Source of the DNA: Zhengella mangrovi
Lineage (GTDB): Bacteria; Pseudomonadota; Alphaproteobacteria; Rhizobiales; Rhizobiaceae
Direction: 5' to 3'
DNA length: 64,000 nt
NCBI RefSeq assembly: GCF_002727065.1
Contig: NZ_PDVP01000010.1
Span: 1 to 64,000 of the forward strand
Shown here in pieces: positions 27,495 through 37,231 of the stretch. The position numbers were made by a program, and so were the translations under genes. Each line of letters begins with the position of its first letter. Position 1 is the stretch's first letter. A model generated the notes under the pieces. That model made no database searches. It was given only the letters and a program-made list of their open reading frames with translations, and was not told the DNA's origin.

Positions 27495-28517
27495 ATGAAA
27501 TTCAAGAAATCGCTTCTGGCGATGACCGCGGTGGCCGCCCTGGCGACCTCGGGCGCCTTTGCTGCGGATGACGTGACGACGCTGCGCATCCAGACGCACT
27601 ACGGACCGGAGACGATCTCGGGCAAGAATGCCGCGATGTTTGTCGACGACGTGCAGACCATGTCGAACGGCTCGATCAAGATCGAGATGTTCTACTCCTC
27701 GTCGGTCGTCAAGTCGGTCGAGACCTTCGACGCGGCCGCGACCGGGATTCTCGACTGCGACATGACCGGCGGTGCCTACCAGACCGGCAAGAACCCGGCG
27801 TTCCAGTTCGTCGGCGACATCATGGGCGGCTATGACACGCCCTACCAGCAGCTCAGCTGGCTGCTGCTCGGCGGCGGCCTGGATGCGGCCCAGAAGCTTT
27901 ACAACAAGTACGACATGCAGCTCGTCGGCTGGTGGGTCGTCGGCCAGGAATCGCTGGCCTCGACGAAGCCGATCAGCGGCATCGGCGACCTGAAGGACTG
28001 GAAGTTCCGTTCGCCCCCCGGCATGGAAACCAAGATCTTCGAAAAGCTCGGCGCCAAGCCGGTGGTGATGGACTTCACGGAAGTCTTCACCGCGCTGCAG
28101 ACCGGCATCATCGACGGTGCCGACGCCTCGATCCTGGCCAACAACATGGGCATGGGTCTCTATGACATCGCCAAGTATGCCACCTATCCGGGCTTCCACT
28201 CGATGCCGTCGGATCACCTGGCCTGCAACAAGGCGAAGTGGGACGGCATGCCCGAGTACCAGCGCCGCATCATGAGCGTGGCGATGGAAAAGCTGGCGCT
28301 GCGCCAGGCGCTCGCCGGCGAGAAGGCCAACAACGAGGCTGCCGCCGAACTGAAGGCCAAGGGTGTCACGATCTCCGACTGGAGCGCTGAAGACCGCCGC
28401 GCCTTCCACGCTGCCGCCCAGGCCACCTGGGACGAGTTCGCGACCACGCCGGAAGCCAAGGACCTCGTGGCCAGCCACAAGGGCTACCTGAAGTCCCTCG
28501 GCCTGCTGGTCGAGTAA
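27495..28517 (+). CDS. dctP: TRAP solute-binding protein, TakP-like
   Basis: A 340-residue periplasmic protein with signal peptide (MKFKKSLLAMTAVAALATS, cleaved after AFA). TLRIQTHYGPET at the mature N terminus, DWKFRSPPGMETK with the carboxylate-binding arginine, and GIIDGADASILANN are of the larger, TakP-type binding proteins (2-oxoacids, lactate) rather than the C4-dicarboxylate type. GGGAGGA precedes ATG 27495. The real substrate is likely a sugar-derived acid given the neighbours. Confidence 0.88.
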   Translation: MKFKKSLLAMTAVAALATSGAFAADDVTTLRIQTHYGPETISGKNAAMFVDDVQTMSNGSIKIEMFYSSSVVKSVETFDAAATGILDCDMTGGAYQTGKNPAFQFVGDIMGGYDTPYQQLSWLLLGGGLDAAQKLYNKYDMQLVGWWVVGQESLASTKPISGIGDLKDWKFRSPPGMETKIFEKLGAKPVVMDFTEVFTALQTGIIDGADASILANNMGMGLYDIAKYATYPGFHSMPSDHLACNKAKWDGMPEYQRRIMSVAMEKLALRQALAGEKANNEAAAELKAKGVTISDWSAEDRRAFHAAAQATWDEFATTPEAKDLVASHKGYLKSLGLLVE

Positions 28518-28524
28518 TGCTCCT

Positions 28525-28554
28525 GCGGCGGGTCCTCCGGGACCCGCCGCTTTT
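28525..28554 (+). terminator. Hairpin between dctP and dctQ of the second TRAP operon
   Basis: A perfect 11-bp stem GCGGCGGGTCC / GGACCCGCCGC with a 4-nt loop and TTTT, eight bases after the dctP stop. As at 13530-13559 it separates the binding-protein gene from the membrane subunits and probably reduces downstream expression. Confidence 0.75.
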
Positions 28555-28586
28555 CCCATACCAGGACGTGCCGGGAGGAGGCTGCC

Positions 28587-29186
28587 ATGGTCGAGCATGA
28601 ACGGACCGGCTGGATCGATCGCATCACCTGGACGATCAGCCGGGCGACGATGATCCTGCCTGCCGTGATCGTGGTGGTCATGACCATCGAGGTCATCAAG
28701 CGCTACATCTTCGCCAGCGGCACCCTCTGGGCCAATGAACTCTCCTTGTGGATTGCCGGCGCGGTCTACCTGCTTGCCGGGCTCTATGCCATGCAGCAGC
28801 GCAGCCACATCCGCATCACGCTTCTCTACGACATCGTGCCGACCTGGCTGCGCCGGGCCTTCGACATCATCTCGCTGGCGCTGCTGCTGGTCTTCGTCTT
28901 CTCCGTCATCTGGGGCGGCTTCGGCGAAGCCTGGGCCAAGATGATGCGCTGGGAGCGTTTCGGGACGGCATGGGATCCACCGATCCCGGCGACCATGAAG
29001 CCGCTGATCCTTGGCGTGCTGGTGCTGACCGCGCTGCAGGCCATCTCCAACCTGATCATGGACTGGAACCGGACCTCCAACGAGCACAGCATTCTCGACG
29101 AGGTCGACATCGACGTGGAAGGCATCCGCAAGGCCGAGGCCGAAATCGACGCGCGGCACGGGGCGGGTTCCAGCCGGGGCGCCTAG
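28587..29186 (+). CDS. dctQ: TRAP small membrane subunit, long form
   Basis: A 199-residue DctQ protein, about 30 residues longer than the usual form because of a charged C-terminal tail. Four hydrophobic helices and LWANELSLWIAGAVYLLAG (conserved first-pair region) identify it. GGGAGGAGG lies shortly before ATG 28587. It pairs with the long DctM downstream. Confidence 0.88.
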   Translation: MVEHERTGWIDRITWTISRATMILPAVIVVVMTIEVIKRYIFASGTLWANELSLWIAGAVYLLAGLYAMQQRSHIRITLLYDIVPTWLRRAFDIISLALLLVFVFSVIWGGFGEAWAKMMRWERFGTAWDPPIPATMKPLILGVLVLTALQAISNLIMDWNRTSNEHSILDEVDIDVEGIRKAEAEIDARHGAGSSRGA

Positions 29187-29278
29187 GCCGTTGCTCCCCG
29201 GCGGGAGCGAACTGACACTTTCCAAGACAAGCCGGCGTCGGGTTCTTCGAGCCGCAAAAAGAATACGGGGTGGGGACA

Positions 29279-30877
29279 ATGGACATCGGTACGATCTCTA
29301 TCGTGGTCTTGGTCGGCATGCTCTTGCTGCTGGCCATCGGCATGCCGCTCGGCTTCGCCTCCGGCTTCCTGGCCGTCGTCGTCATGGTGATGAAGTTCGG
29401 CCCGGACCTGCTGTTCCATTCGTTCGGAACCGGGCCGCTGAACATTCTCGCCCAGCGCATGTACGGCCTGTGTACCGATTACGTGCTGATCTCCGTGCCG
29501 CTGTTCATCCTGATGGCGACATTGCTGGAACGATCGTCCATCGCGCGCGACATGTATGACAGCCTGACGCTGTGGATGAGCCGGACGCGCGGCGGCATCG
29601 CCATCGTCACCTCGATCATGGCCATCATCATGGCGGCCATGTCCGGGATCATCGGCGGCGAAGTGGTGCTGCTCGGCCTGATCGCGCTGCCGCAGATGCT
29701 GCGGCTCGGTTACAACCAGAACCTCGCGGTCGGCACGATCTGCGCCTCCGGGTCGCTTGGCACCATGATCCCGCCGTCGATCGTGCTGATCATGTACGGC
29801 CTGATCACGGAAACCTCGATCGACGCACTGTTCCGCGGCGCCTTCGTGCCCGGCTTCATTCTCGGCGGCAGCTACATCGTCTACATCCTGGTACGCACCC
29901 GGCTGAACCCTTCGCTGGCGCCGCTGCCGGAGCCGGGACCGGACGACATGCCGGCGCGCGACAAGCAGCGCGCCTTCTTCACGCTGGTGCTGTGGCTGGC
30001 CGGCGCCTGGGGCGCCCTGTTCCTGGCCCATGCGGCGATGATCGAACTGCAGAACGCCGCCGGCCTGCTGAAGCCGACGGACTACCATCCCTACCCGGCG
30101 CAGAGCCTCGCCATCTACAGTGCCATGCTGGCGGCGGGCCTGTTCGTGCCGTCAATCGCCTTCGGGCGGCAGACGATCAGCGACACCTGGCGTCTCAGCA
30201 AGGGCCTTGTCGCCCCGCTGATCGTCGTCTTCGTCGTGCTGGGGTCGATCTACGGCGGCGTCACCGGCATCACGGAAGCGGCCGGCATGGGCTCCGTGGC
30301 GGTGCTGATCCTGATCGCCATCCGCGGCGAGCTGTCCTGGGAACTGGTGCGGGACGCGATGATGCGCACCTTCCGGTCGACCGGCACGATCATCTGGGTC
30401 ACCTTCGGCGCCACCGCGCTGGCCGGTGCCTACACCATTGCCGGCGGACCGAACTACGTCGCCAACCTGATCGTGGGCGCGGAAATGCCGACGCTGTCGA
30501 TCCTGCTGGTGATGATGGTCATCTTCCTCATCCTCGGCGCCTTCATGGACTGGGTCGGCATCGTGCTTCTGGTCATGCCGGTCTTCCTGCCCATCGTGCT
30601 CAAGCTGCCGGTCGACCAGATCGGCGTGTTCGGCCCGCTGGTTGCCATGCCGAGCTTCGTCAAGGTGTGGTTCGGCATCCTGTTCTGCGTCAACATGCAG
30701 GTGTCGTTCCTGTCGCCACCCTTCGGGCCTGCCGCCTTCTATCTGAAGTCGGTCGCGCCGGCGCATATCACGCTGCCCGACATCTTCCGCGGTTTCATGC
30801 CTTTCATGGCCATCCAGATTGCGGTTCTTGCCCTGATCCTGTTCTTCCCGGAACTGACCATGTTCTTCATGTCCTGA
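29279..30877 (+). CDS. dctM: TRAP large membrane subunit, long form
   Basis: A 532-residue DctM protein, about 100 residues longer than the first one in this window; the extra length is a central insert (about residues 215-300) between the two halves. ASGSLGTMIPPSIVLIMYG and GIIGGEVVLLGLIALPQML are the core motifs. Long DctM forms go with TakP-type binding proteins, which agrees with the gene at 27495. ATG 29279 has GGGG-rich sequence 5-9 bp ahead; the GTG at 29270 is three codons earlier. Confidence 0.88.
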   Translation: MDIGTISIVVLVGMLLLLAIGMPLGFASGFLAVVVMVMKFGPDLLFHSFGTGPLNILAQRMYGLCTDYVLISVPLFILMATLLERSSIARDMYDSLTLWMSRTRGGIAIVTSIMAIIMAAMSGIIGGEVVLLGLIALPQMLRLGYNQNLAVGTICASGSLGTMIPPSIVLIMYGLITETSIDALFRGAFVPGFILGGSYIVYILVRTRLNPSLAPLPEPGPDDMPARDKQRAFFTLVLWLAGAWGALFLAHAAMIELQNAAGLLKPTDYHPYPAQSLAIYSAMLAAGLFVPSIAFGRQTISDTWRLSKGLVAPLIVVFVVLGSIYGGVTGITEAAGMGSVAVLILIAIRGELSWELVRDAMMRTFRSTGTIIWVTFGATALAGAYTIAGGPNYVANLIVGAEMPTLSILLVMMVIFLILGAFMDWVGIVLLVMPVFLPIVLKLPVDQIGVFGPLVAMPSFVKVWFGILFCVNMQVSFLSPPFGPAAFYLKSVAPAHITLPDIFRGFMPFMAIQIAVLALILFFPELTMFFMS

Positions 30878-31052
30878 CGGGGAGCGAGCAGGCATATCCA
30901 CGCGGCGGGCCATCGGGGTCCGCCGTCGCCGTTCGGAAGCATTATCGCTCTTCATTGACTGGCCCGAATGCTCTATCGCACTGTTTCATCGCAATTCCGG
31001 ACGCGAAACCGGTGCCCGCTTTCTCCGGAGTTGCCCTAACCGGGAGATCAAG

Positions 31053-32576
31053 ATGACCCGTTCTTCTGCCGTGTCCGTCCGCCTCGATGCCTCCGACAAC
31101 GTCGTCACCGCCATCCGCGCCCTCGAGGCCGGAACGCCGGTGGAAGGCGTGGTCACCACCACGATGATCCCGCGCGGACACAAGATCGCCACGGTGGCCA
31201 TTCCCCAGGGCGCGGTGATCCGCAAGTATGCGCAGGTGATCGGCTATGCCTCCGCCGACATCGCGCCGGGCGAGCATGTCCACACGCAGAACACCGAGTT
31301 CCGCAACACCGAGGCGGAGTACGAGTTCTCCACCGATCTCAGGCCGGTTGCCTTCGTGCCGGAAGCCGGCCGCGACACCTTCATGGGCTATCGCCGCGCC
31401 AACGGCCGCGTCGGCACGCGCAACTACATCGCCGTGCTGACCTCGGTGAACTGTTCGGCGACGGCGGCGCGGATGATCGCCTCGGCGTTCGGCCCGGAGG
31501 AAATGGCGCAATACCCGAACGTCGACGGCGTGGTTGCCTTCGTGCACGGCACGGGCTGCGGCATGGCCGGGTCCGGCGACGGTTTCGACGCCTTGCAGCG
31601 CGTGATGTGGGGCTATGCGCGCCATCCCAACCACGGCGGCGTGCTGATGGTCGGCCTGGGCTGCGAGATGAACCAGATCGACTGGCTGCTCGAAGCCTAT
31701 GGCATCGAGAAGGGGCCGCTGTTCCAGGCGATGAACATCCAGGACGTGGCGGGGCTGCGCAAGACGGTGGAACTCGGTATCGAGAAGGTGCGCGCCATGC
31801 TGCCGCTGGCCAACGAGGCCCGGCGCGAGCCGTGCCCGGCGTCCGAACTGATGGTGGCGCTGCAATGCGGCGGTTCGGATGCGTGGTCGGGCATCACCGC
31901 CAACCCGGCGTTGGGCCAGGCCTGTGACCTCCTGGTTGCGCAGGGCGGAACCGGCGTGCTGGCCGAGACACCGGAAATCTATGGCGCGGAACACCTGCTG
32001 ACGCGGCGCGCGAGCGACCGCAAGACCGGTGACAAGCTCGTTGGCCTGATCCGCTGGTGGGAAGACTACACGGCGCGCAACAAGGGCTCGATGGACAACA
32101 ACCCGTCGCCCGGCAACAAGAAGGGCGGGCTGACGACCATCCTGGAAAAGTCGCTCGGCGCGGCGGCCAAGGGCGGCACGACGCCGCTCAACGGCGTCTA
32201 CAAGTACGGCGAGCCGGTAACGGCACGCGGCTTCACCTTCATGGATTCACCGGGGTACGACCCGGCATCCGTCACAGGGCAGATCGCGTCGGGCTGCAAC
32301 CTCGTGGCCTTCACCACGGGTCGCGGCTCGGCCTTCGGTTCCAAGCCGGCGCCCTGTATCAAGATCGCGACCAACAGCGAGATGTACAACCGCATGACCG
32401 ACGACATGGACGTCAACGCGGGGGCCATGCTGACGGAAGGCGTTTCGCTGGAGGAAAAGGGCCGCGAGATCTACGAGCTCCTGCTTCGCGTGGCGTCGGG
32501 CGAACAGTCCAAGTCGGAGGCCCAGGGGCTGGGCGATTTCGAGTTCGTGCCCTGGCAGATCGGGGCGACCATGTGA
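31053..32576 (+). CDS. uxaA: Altronate/galactarate dehydratase family (UxaA/GarD)
   Basis: A 507-residue full-length protein: an N-terminal SAF domain (about residues 14-90; ARG-HKIATVAIPQGA) and the large UxaA domain with GYRRANGRVGTRNYI, cysteines in HGTGCGMAGSG, GLGCEMNQ, LQCGGSDAWSG and the late ASGCNLVAFTTGRGS. The family dehydrates D-altronate to KDG or galactarate to 5-keto-4-deoxyglucarate using iron. Either product has a sink encoded here (KdgK or KdgD). It stands alone after the second TRAP operon with its own 175-bp upstream region; GGGAGAT precedes the ATG. Confidence 0.87.
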   Translation: MTRSSAVSVRLDASDNVVTAIRALEAGTPVEGVVTTTMIPRGHKIATVAIPQGAVIRKYAQVIGYASADIAPGEHVHTQNTEFRNTEAEYEFSTDLRPVAFVPEAGRDTFMGYRRANGRVGTRNYIAVLTSVNCSATAARMIASAFGPEEMAQYPNVDGVVAFVHGTGCGMAGSGDGFDALQRVMWGYARHPNHGGVLMVGLGCEMNQIDWLLEAYGIEKGPLFQAMNIQDVAGLRKTVELGIEKVRAMLPLANEARREPCPASELMVALQCGGSDAWSGITANPALGQACDLLVAQGGTGVLAETPEIYGAEHLLTRRASDRKTGDKLVGLIRWWEDYTARNKGSMDNNPSPGNKKGGLTTILEKSLGAAAKGGTTPLNGVYKYGEPVTARGFTFMDSPGYDPASVTGQIASGCNLVAFTTGRGSAFGSKPAPCIKIATNSEMYNRMTDDMDVNAGAMLTEGVSLEEKGREIYELLLRVASGEQSKSEAQGLGDFEFVPWQIGATM

Positions 32577-32644
32577 TGCCGGACCCGGCCGCCGCCCGCC
32601 GCACTTCAGCGAACGGCAGCGCCGGGGCGACCGGATCCCTCCGG

Positions 32645-33841
32645 TCAGCGGCTTTCCATCACCGTCGCATCGGCGCGTTCGAAGGCACCCGGCTTGAGCG
32701 TGATGCCGTGGCCGGGCCGTTCCGCCGGCGCGACCATGCCGTCGGCAACGACCGGCAGGCCATCGGCCACCTCGGTGTACCAACCGGTGTAGAGCGCGCG
32801 TACGCTCTCCTGGATCACGGCGTTGCGGGCATGGACCGACAGGTGGCAGGAGGCGGCATAGACAACCGGACCGGTGCAGTCGTGCGGGGCGATCGGCCGG
32901 TGCCAGGCATCGGCGAGCGCCGCGATGGCCTTGCCCTCCGTCAAACCGCCGCACCAGCCGAGATCGAGCATGACGAAATCGGCGGCGTCCGCCTCGAGCA
33001 GTTCACGGAACTGGTGCCGCCCGGCAATGGTCTCGGAGGCGGTGACGCGGATCGGGCTGCGGGCGCGGAAATCGGCCAAGGCGGAAACGCCCTGCATGCG
33101 CACGGCATCCTCGATCCAGTAAATGTCGTAGGGCGCGACGGCCTCGGCGATCTGGAGGGCGGCCGGCTGGTTCCAGAAGGAATGCATCTCCAGCATGATG
33201 TCGATGTCATTGCCGACCGCATCGCGGATCTGGCGGAACGGCTTCAGCCCTTCCTCCAGTTCGGCTGGCAGGATGTTCTGGCCGGCGGAGCGCTCGGCAT
33301 AGCGGTCGAACGGCCAGATCTTCATGCCGTTGATCCCCTCCGACAGCAGCGAGCGGGCCAGCGCGCCGGCGTCGGTGAGGAAGGCCTGGAGGTCCTCGTA
33401 GGGCCCTGTGGCACCCGAGCCGATGCCCCAGTTGGAGGACGTCTGCCCGGCGGTGGAGCGGACGTAGCCATAGCCGGCACAGGTGTTGTAGGTGCGGATC
33501 GCCTTGCGGCAGCGCCCGCCCATCGCCTGCCAGACCGGTTCGTCGTGGCGCCGGGCCTTGAGATCCCAGAGCGCGATATCGATGGCGGAGATGCCGCGCA
33601 TTTCCACCCCCGCCCCCTGGCTGCCGACCTCGGGTGTCAGCGCCATGCGCGCCGGTTCCGGCTCGGCGTCCTGGCCGACCAGCTTGGCGGCGGCCGTCTC
33701 GTGGATCCACGCCTCGACGGCGCGCGCGCCGAAGAAGGTCTCGCCAAGGCCGGTGTGGCCGCGGTCGTCCTCGACGACGACCCAGAGCAGGTTGGGAAAC
33801 TCGTCAAGGCGAAGGGTCTTGATGGATGTGATGACAGACAT
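32645..33841 (-). CDS. Enolase-superfamily acid-sugar dehydratase (mandelate racemase group)
   Basis: A 398-residue TIM-barrel enzyme with capping domain. Predicted metal ligands Glu218, Glu244 and Glu270 are spaced 26 and 26, as in the D-mannonate/galactonate dehydratase type; Lys174 (NGMKIWPFD) and His320-Asp321 (APHDCTGPV) are the probable acid/base residues. The KxK motif is reduced to one lysine. Substrate cannot be read off. ATG 33841 has GGGAGG seven bases upstream. It converges on uxaA and diverges from the PhyH gene. Confidence 0.83.
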   Translation of the reverse strand: MSVITSIKTLRLDEFPNLLWVVVEDDRGHTGLGETFFGARAVEAWIHETAAAKLVGQDAEPEPARMALTPEVGSQGAGVEMRGISAIDIALWDLKARRHDEPVWQAMGGRCRKAIRTYNTCAGYGYVRSTAGQTSSNWGIGSGATGPYEDLQAFLTDAGALARSLLSEGINGMKIWPFDRYAERSAGQNILPAELEEGLKPFRQIRDAVGNDIDIMLEMHSFWNQPAALQIAEAVAPYDIYWIEDAVRMQGVSALADFRARSPIRVTASETIAGRHQFRELLEADAADFVMLDLGWCGGLTEGKAIAALADAWHRPIAPHDCTGPVVYAASCHLSVHARNAVIQESVRALYTGWYTEVADGLPVVADGMVAPAERPGHGITLKPGAFERADATVMESR

Positions 33842-33941
33842 GAAAGGGCCTCCCTTGAGCGCGACATTAGCCATCGGGCGGTTGCGGGCAAGGGCTTGAT
33901 CCGACAAAACAAACAAATGCAGCCGATTCCGGGAGGAATGC

Positions 33942-34835
33942 ATGGGTGAACTGGAAACACTGACGGCGGAGCAGGTGGGTTTCTACCAGGACAACGGCTA
34001 CCTGCTGCTGGAAAACCGCGTGCCTATGGCGATCATCGAGGCGATCCGCGCCGAGGTGGCGCGGTTCCAGGACGAAGCGCGGGGCATGAGCGAATCCAAC
34101 GACCGGCTGGACCTCGAAGACAGCCACACACCCGGCAATCCCCGCATCCGCCGCATCAAGCTGCCGCACCTGATCTCGCCGGTCATGAACGATCTGCTGC
34201 GATCCGACCATATCCTGGCGCCGGTGCGGGACCTGGTCGGCTCCGACGTGCGGCTTCACACGACGAAGCTGAACCTGAAGTCGGCCGGCTACGGCGCGGC
34301 GATCGAATGGCACCAGGACTTCGCCTTCTATCCGCATACCAATGACGACGTGCTGGCGGTCGGCGTTCTCATCGACGACATGGTGGCGGAGAACGGGCCG
34401 CTGATGGTGTTTCCCGGCACGCACCGCGGCGAGATCTTCGACCATCACGCCAACGGCGTGTTCGCCGGGGCGATGGACCTCGATGCCGCCGGGCTTTCGA
34501 TGGCCGACGCGGTGCAACTGACCGGTCCGGCCGGGTCCATTTCCATTCACCATGGCCACATGGTGCATGGCTCGGCGCTGAACACCTCGGCGCGCGACCG
34601 GCGGATGCTGTTCTACGAGATGATGGCGGCGGACGCGTTTCCGATCATGGGATCGATGACCGGCTTCGCGTCGATCGAGGATTACGATTCGCGGCTGCTG
34701 TGCGGCCGTCCGACCTTGAAGCCAAGGCTGAAGGATGTATCGGTACGCATTCCCCAGCCACAGCCGGCACTCAACCGGTCGATCTACGAAATTCAGAAGA
34801 ATGCCGCAAAACCGGCCTTCGCCAAGGCCACCTGA
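33942..34835 (+). CDS. Phytanoyl-CoA dioxygenase (PhyH) family protein
   Basis: A 297-residue Fe(II)/2-oxoglutarate oxygenase with the jelly-roll iron ligands: HxD in IEWHQDFAFYP (about residues 123-129) and the distal histidine in HHGHMVHGSALN, followed by the arginine (DRRMLFYE) that binds 2-oxoglutarate. It hydroxylates a small molecule; family members act on fatty acyl-CoA, ectoine and many others. Here it is in a sugar-acid cluster, 27 bp before a beta-hydroxyacid dehydrogenase. SD GGGAGGA stands 4 nt before ATG 33942. Confidence 0.82.
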   Translation: MGELETLTAEQVGFYQDNGYLLLENRVPMAIIEAIRAEVARFQDEARGMSESNDRLDLEDSHTPGNPRIRRIKLPHLISPVMNDLLRSDHILAPVRDLVGSDVRLHTTKLNLKSAGYGAAIEWHQDFAFYPHTNDDVLAVGVLIDDMVAENGPLMVFPGTHRGEIFDHHANGVFAGAMDLDAAGLSMADAVQLTGPAGSISIHHGHMVHGSALNTSARDRRMLFYEMMAADAFPIMGSMTGFASIEDYDSRLLCGRPTLKPRLKDVSVRIPQPQPALNRSIYEIQKNAAKPAFAKAT

Positions 34836-34862
34836 CCGCGGCAACCCGAAGGGAGAAAAAGC

Positions 34863-35756
34863 ATGTCGAAACCGTCCATTGGCTTCATCGGCCTCGGCCT
34901 CATGGGCTCCGCCATGGTGCAGCGCCTGATCGACCAGGGCTATGACCTGACCGTGCTCGGAAACCGCGACCGCAGCGGCGTGAAAGCGGCGCTGGCCCGG
35001 GGCGCGAAAGAAGCGGGGTCGGCGCGGGACCTGGCCGCCGCCTGCGACATCGTCATGCTGTGCGTGGGAACGTCGGCGCAGGTGGAAAGCCGGATGTATG
35101 GGGACGACGGCGTCATCGCCGGCCTGAAGAAGGGCACGGTCGTGGTGGATTTCGGCACGTCGCTGCCGACCTCGACGCGGACGATCGGCGAGGCCGTGGC
35201 GGCGGCGGGCGGCACCTACATGGATGCGCCGCTGGGGCGGACGCCGAGCCACGGCCGCGAAGGCAAGCTCAACATCATGTGTGCCGGCGACCAGGCGACG
35301 TTCAACGCCATCCGGCCTGTCCTCGACGATCTGGGCGAGAACGTCTTCCACCTCGGCGCGCTGGGAGCGGGTCACACCATCAAGCTGATCAACAATTTCT
35401 ATGCCATGACCACGGCGGCGGCGATGTCGGAAGCCTTTGCGATGGCCGACAAGGCCGGGGTGTCGCGGCAATCGCTCTACGACGTGCTCTCGGCCGGGCC
35501 GAACCATTCCGGCATGATGGATTTCATCAAGGCCTACGCCGTCGACGGCGATCCGCAGAAGCTGGCCTTCGCCATGCGCAACGCCCTCAAGGATGTCAGT
35601 TACTACAGCCAGATGGCACAGGATGCCGGGGGGATCTCGCTGATGTCCGGTGGAACAAAACTGCTGCTGCAGCTCGCCGACGGGGCCGGTTACGGCGGGC
35701 GCCTGGTGCCGGAAATGGTCGATTTCATTTCGACCCTGACGGCCGGAAAAGACTGA
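34863..35756 (+). CDS. Beta-hydroxyacid dehydrogenase, second copy type
   Basis: A 297-residue NAD(P)-dependent enzyme with IGFIGLGLMGSAMVQ, DAPLGRTPSHGREG (substrate loop) and the catalytic lysine in GHTIKLINNFYAM. It is only distantly like the paralogue at 24833-25717; its substrate loop differs (LGRTPSHGREG against VSGGTRGAE), so another substrate is likely. It is in a plus-strand unit phyH - this gene - xylB with gaps of 27 and 31 bp. Confidence 0.85.
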   Translation: MSKPSIGFIGLGLMGSAMVQRLIDQGYDLTVLGNRDRSGVKAALARGAKEAGSARDLAAACDIVMLCVGTSAQVESRMYGDDGVIAGLKKGTVVVDFGTSLPTSTRTIGEAVAAAGGTYMDAPLGRTPSHGREGKLNIMCAGDQATFNAIRPVLDDLGENVFHLGALGAGHTIKLINNFYAMTTAAAMSEAFAMADKAGVSRQSLYDVLSAGPNHSGMMDFIKAYAVDGDPQKLAFAMRNALKDVSYYSQMAQDAGGISLMSGGTKLLLQLADGAGYGGRLVPEMVDFISTLTAGKD

Positions 35757-35787
35757 CGCCGGCGACGGCAAAGCACGGGAGAGCAAC

Positions 35788-37224
35788 ATGTATCTGGGCC
35801 TCGACCTGGGAACCTCGGGCCTCAAGGGCATCGTGATCGACGACGGGCAGTCCATCGTCGCCGAGGCGCACGCACCGCTGACGGTGTCGCGGCCGCAGGA
35901 CGGCTGGTCGGAACAGGCGCCGGCCGACTGGATCGCCGCGACGGAGAGCGTCATGGACGCGCTGGCGGCCAAGGGCGCCCTGTCCGCCGTGACCGGGATC
36001 GGCCTGTCGGGCCAGATGCATGGCGCGACGCTGCTGGATACCGGCGATGCGGTGCTTCGCCCCTGCATCCTGTGGAACGATACCCGCGCGGCGCAGGAGG
36101 CCGCCGCCATGGACGCGGACCCGGTATGGCGCGAGATCAGCGGCAACATCGTGTTCCCCGGCTTCACGGCGCCGAAACTGGCCTGGGTGCAGAACCACGA
36201 GCCTGAGATCTTCGCCCGCGTAAAGACGGTGCTGCTGCCCAAGGATTACCTGCGGCTCTGGCTGACAGGGGAGCGCGTGGGCGAGATGTCGGATGCAGCC
36301 GGGACAAGCTGGCTCGATACCGGCAAGCGCGACTGGAGCGACGTGCTGCTGGCGACCAGCGGTCTTTCGCGGGACGCCATGCCGCGCCTCGTGGAAGGGT
36401 CGGCCGTGTCCGGACAGTTGCGCGCGGCGCTGGTCGAGCGCTGGGGCCTGCCCGAGACCGTCGTCGTGGCCGGCGGTGGCGGCGACAATGCCGCCTCGGC
36501 GGTCGGTATCGGCGTCACCAGGCCGGGCCGGGCCTTCGTCTCGCTCGGAACCTCCGGCGTGCTGTTTGCGGCCAACGACGGCTATCAGCCGGCACCCGAA
36601 ACCGCCGTGCATACCTTTTGCCACGCGCTGCCGGGTGCCTGGCACCAGATGGGCGTGATCCTGTCGGCCGCCGATTCACTCAACTGGGCGGCGCGCGTCT
36701 TCGGGGTCACGGCGGCGGAGGCGACCAGCCACCTGGGCAGCCTGCGCGCGCCGGGCCGGACGGTGTTCCTGCCCTATCTCGGCGGCGAACGGACGCCGCA
36801 CAACAGCGCCACGGTGCGCGGTGCCTTCACCGGGCTCGACCATGCGACCGATCGCGACGGAATGATCCGCGCGGTCCTCGAAGGCGTCACCTTTGCGCTC
36901 AAGGATTGCCAGGACGCGCTGGCGGCCACGGGCACGCGGATCGAGACCTGCGTGGCGGTGGGCGGCGGTGCGCGCTCGGCCTACTGGGTCCAGGCGATCG
37001 CGACCGCGCTCGGCGTTCCGCTGTCGCTGCCGGTGGCCGGCGACTTCGGCGCCGCCTTCGGCGCGGCACGTCTCGGCATGATGGCGGCGACGGGCGAAAC
37101 GGCGCTCGCCGGCCTGCCGGAAATCTCCGAGACCGTCGATCCGGACCCGCTGCTGGCGGATGCCTTCGCCGAGGGGCACGCCCGCTACCGGGCAGCGGCT
37201 GAGGCGATGCTGGCGCTCCGCTAG
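35788..37224 (+). CDS. xylB: Xylulokinase-type FGGY sugar kinase
   Basis: A 478-residue FGGY kinase: LGLDLGTSGLKGIVID at the N terminus (phosphate 1), LSGQMHGATLLD and ILWNDTRA typical of xylulokinase, VVAGGGGDNAASAVG, FVSLGTSGVLF (phosphate 2) and VAVGGGARSAYWVQ (adenosine). Complete in length. No xylose isomerase gene is near, so the ketose may come from a dehydrogenase of the cluster, and L-xylulose or another ketose could be the substrate. Confidence 0.87.
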   Translation: MYLGLDLGTSGLKGIVIDDGQSIVAEAHAPLTVSRPQDGWSEQAPADWIAATESVMDALAAKGALSAVTGIGLSGQMHGATLLDTGDAVLRPCILWNDTRAAQEAAAMDADPVWREISGNIVFPGFTAPKLAWVQNHEPEIFARVKTVLLPKDYLRLWLTGERVGEMSDAAGTSWLDTGKRDWSDVLLATSGLSRDAMPRLVEGSAVSGQLRAALVERWGLPETVVVAGGGGDNAASAVGIGVTRPGRAFVSLGTSGVLFAANDGYQPAPETAVHTFCHALPGAWHQMGVILSAADSLNWAARVFGVTAAEATSHLGSLRAPGRTVFLPYLGGERTPHNSATVRGAFTGLDHATDRDGMIRAVLEGVTFALKDCQDALAATGTRIETCVAVGGGARSAYWVQAIATALGVPLSLPVAGDFGAAFGAARLGMMAATGETALAGLPEISETVDPDPLLADAFAEGHARYRAAAEAMLALR

Positions 37225-37231
37225 CGGAAGC

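Noticed and set aside
33867-36242. Long minus-strand frame of about 790 codons
   Set aside because: Lies antisense to PhyH, dehydrogenase and kinase genes that have ribosome sites and catalytic motifs.
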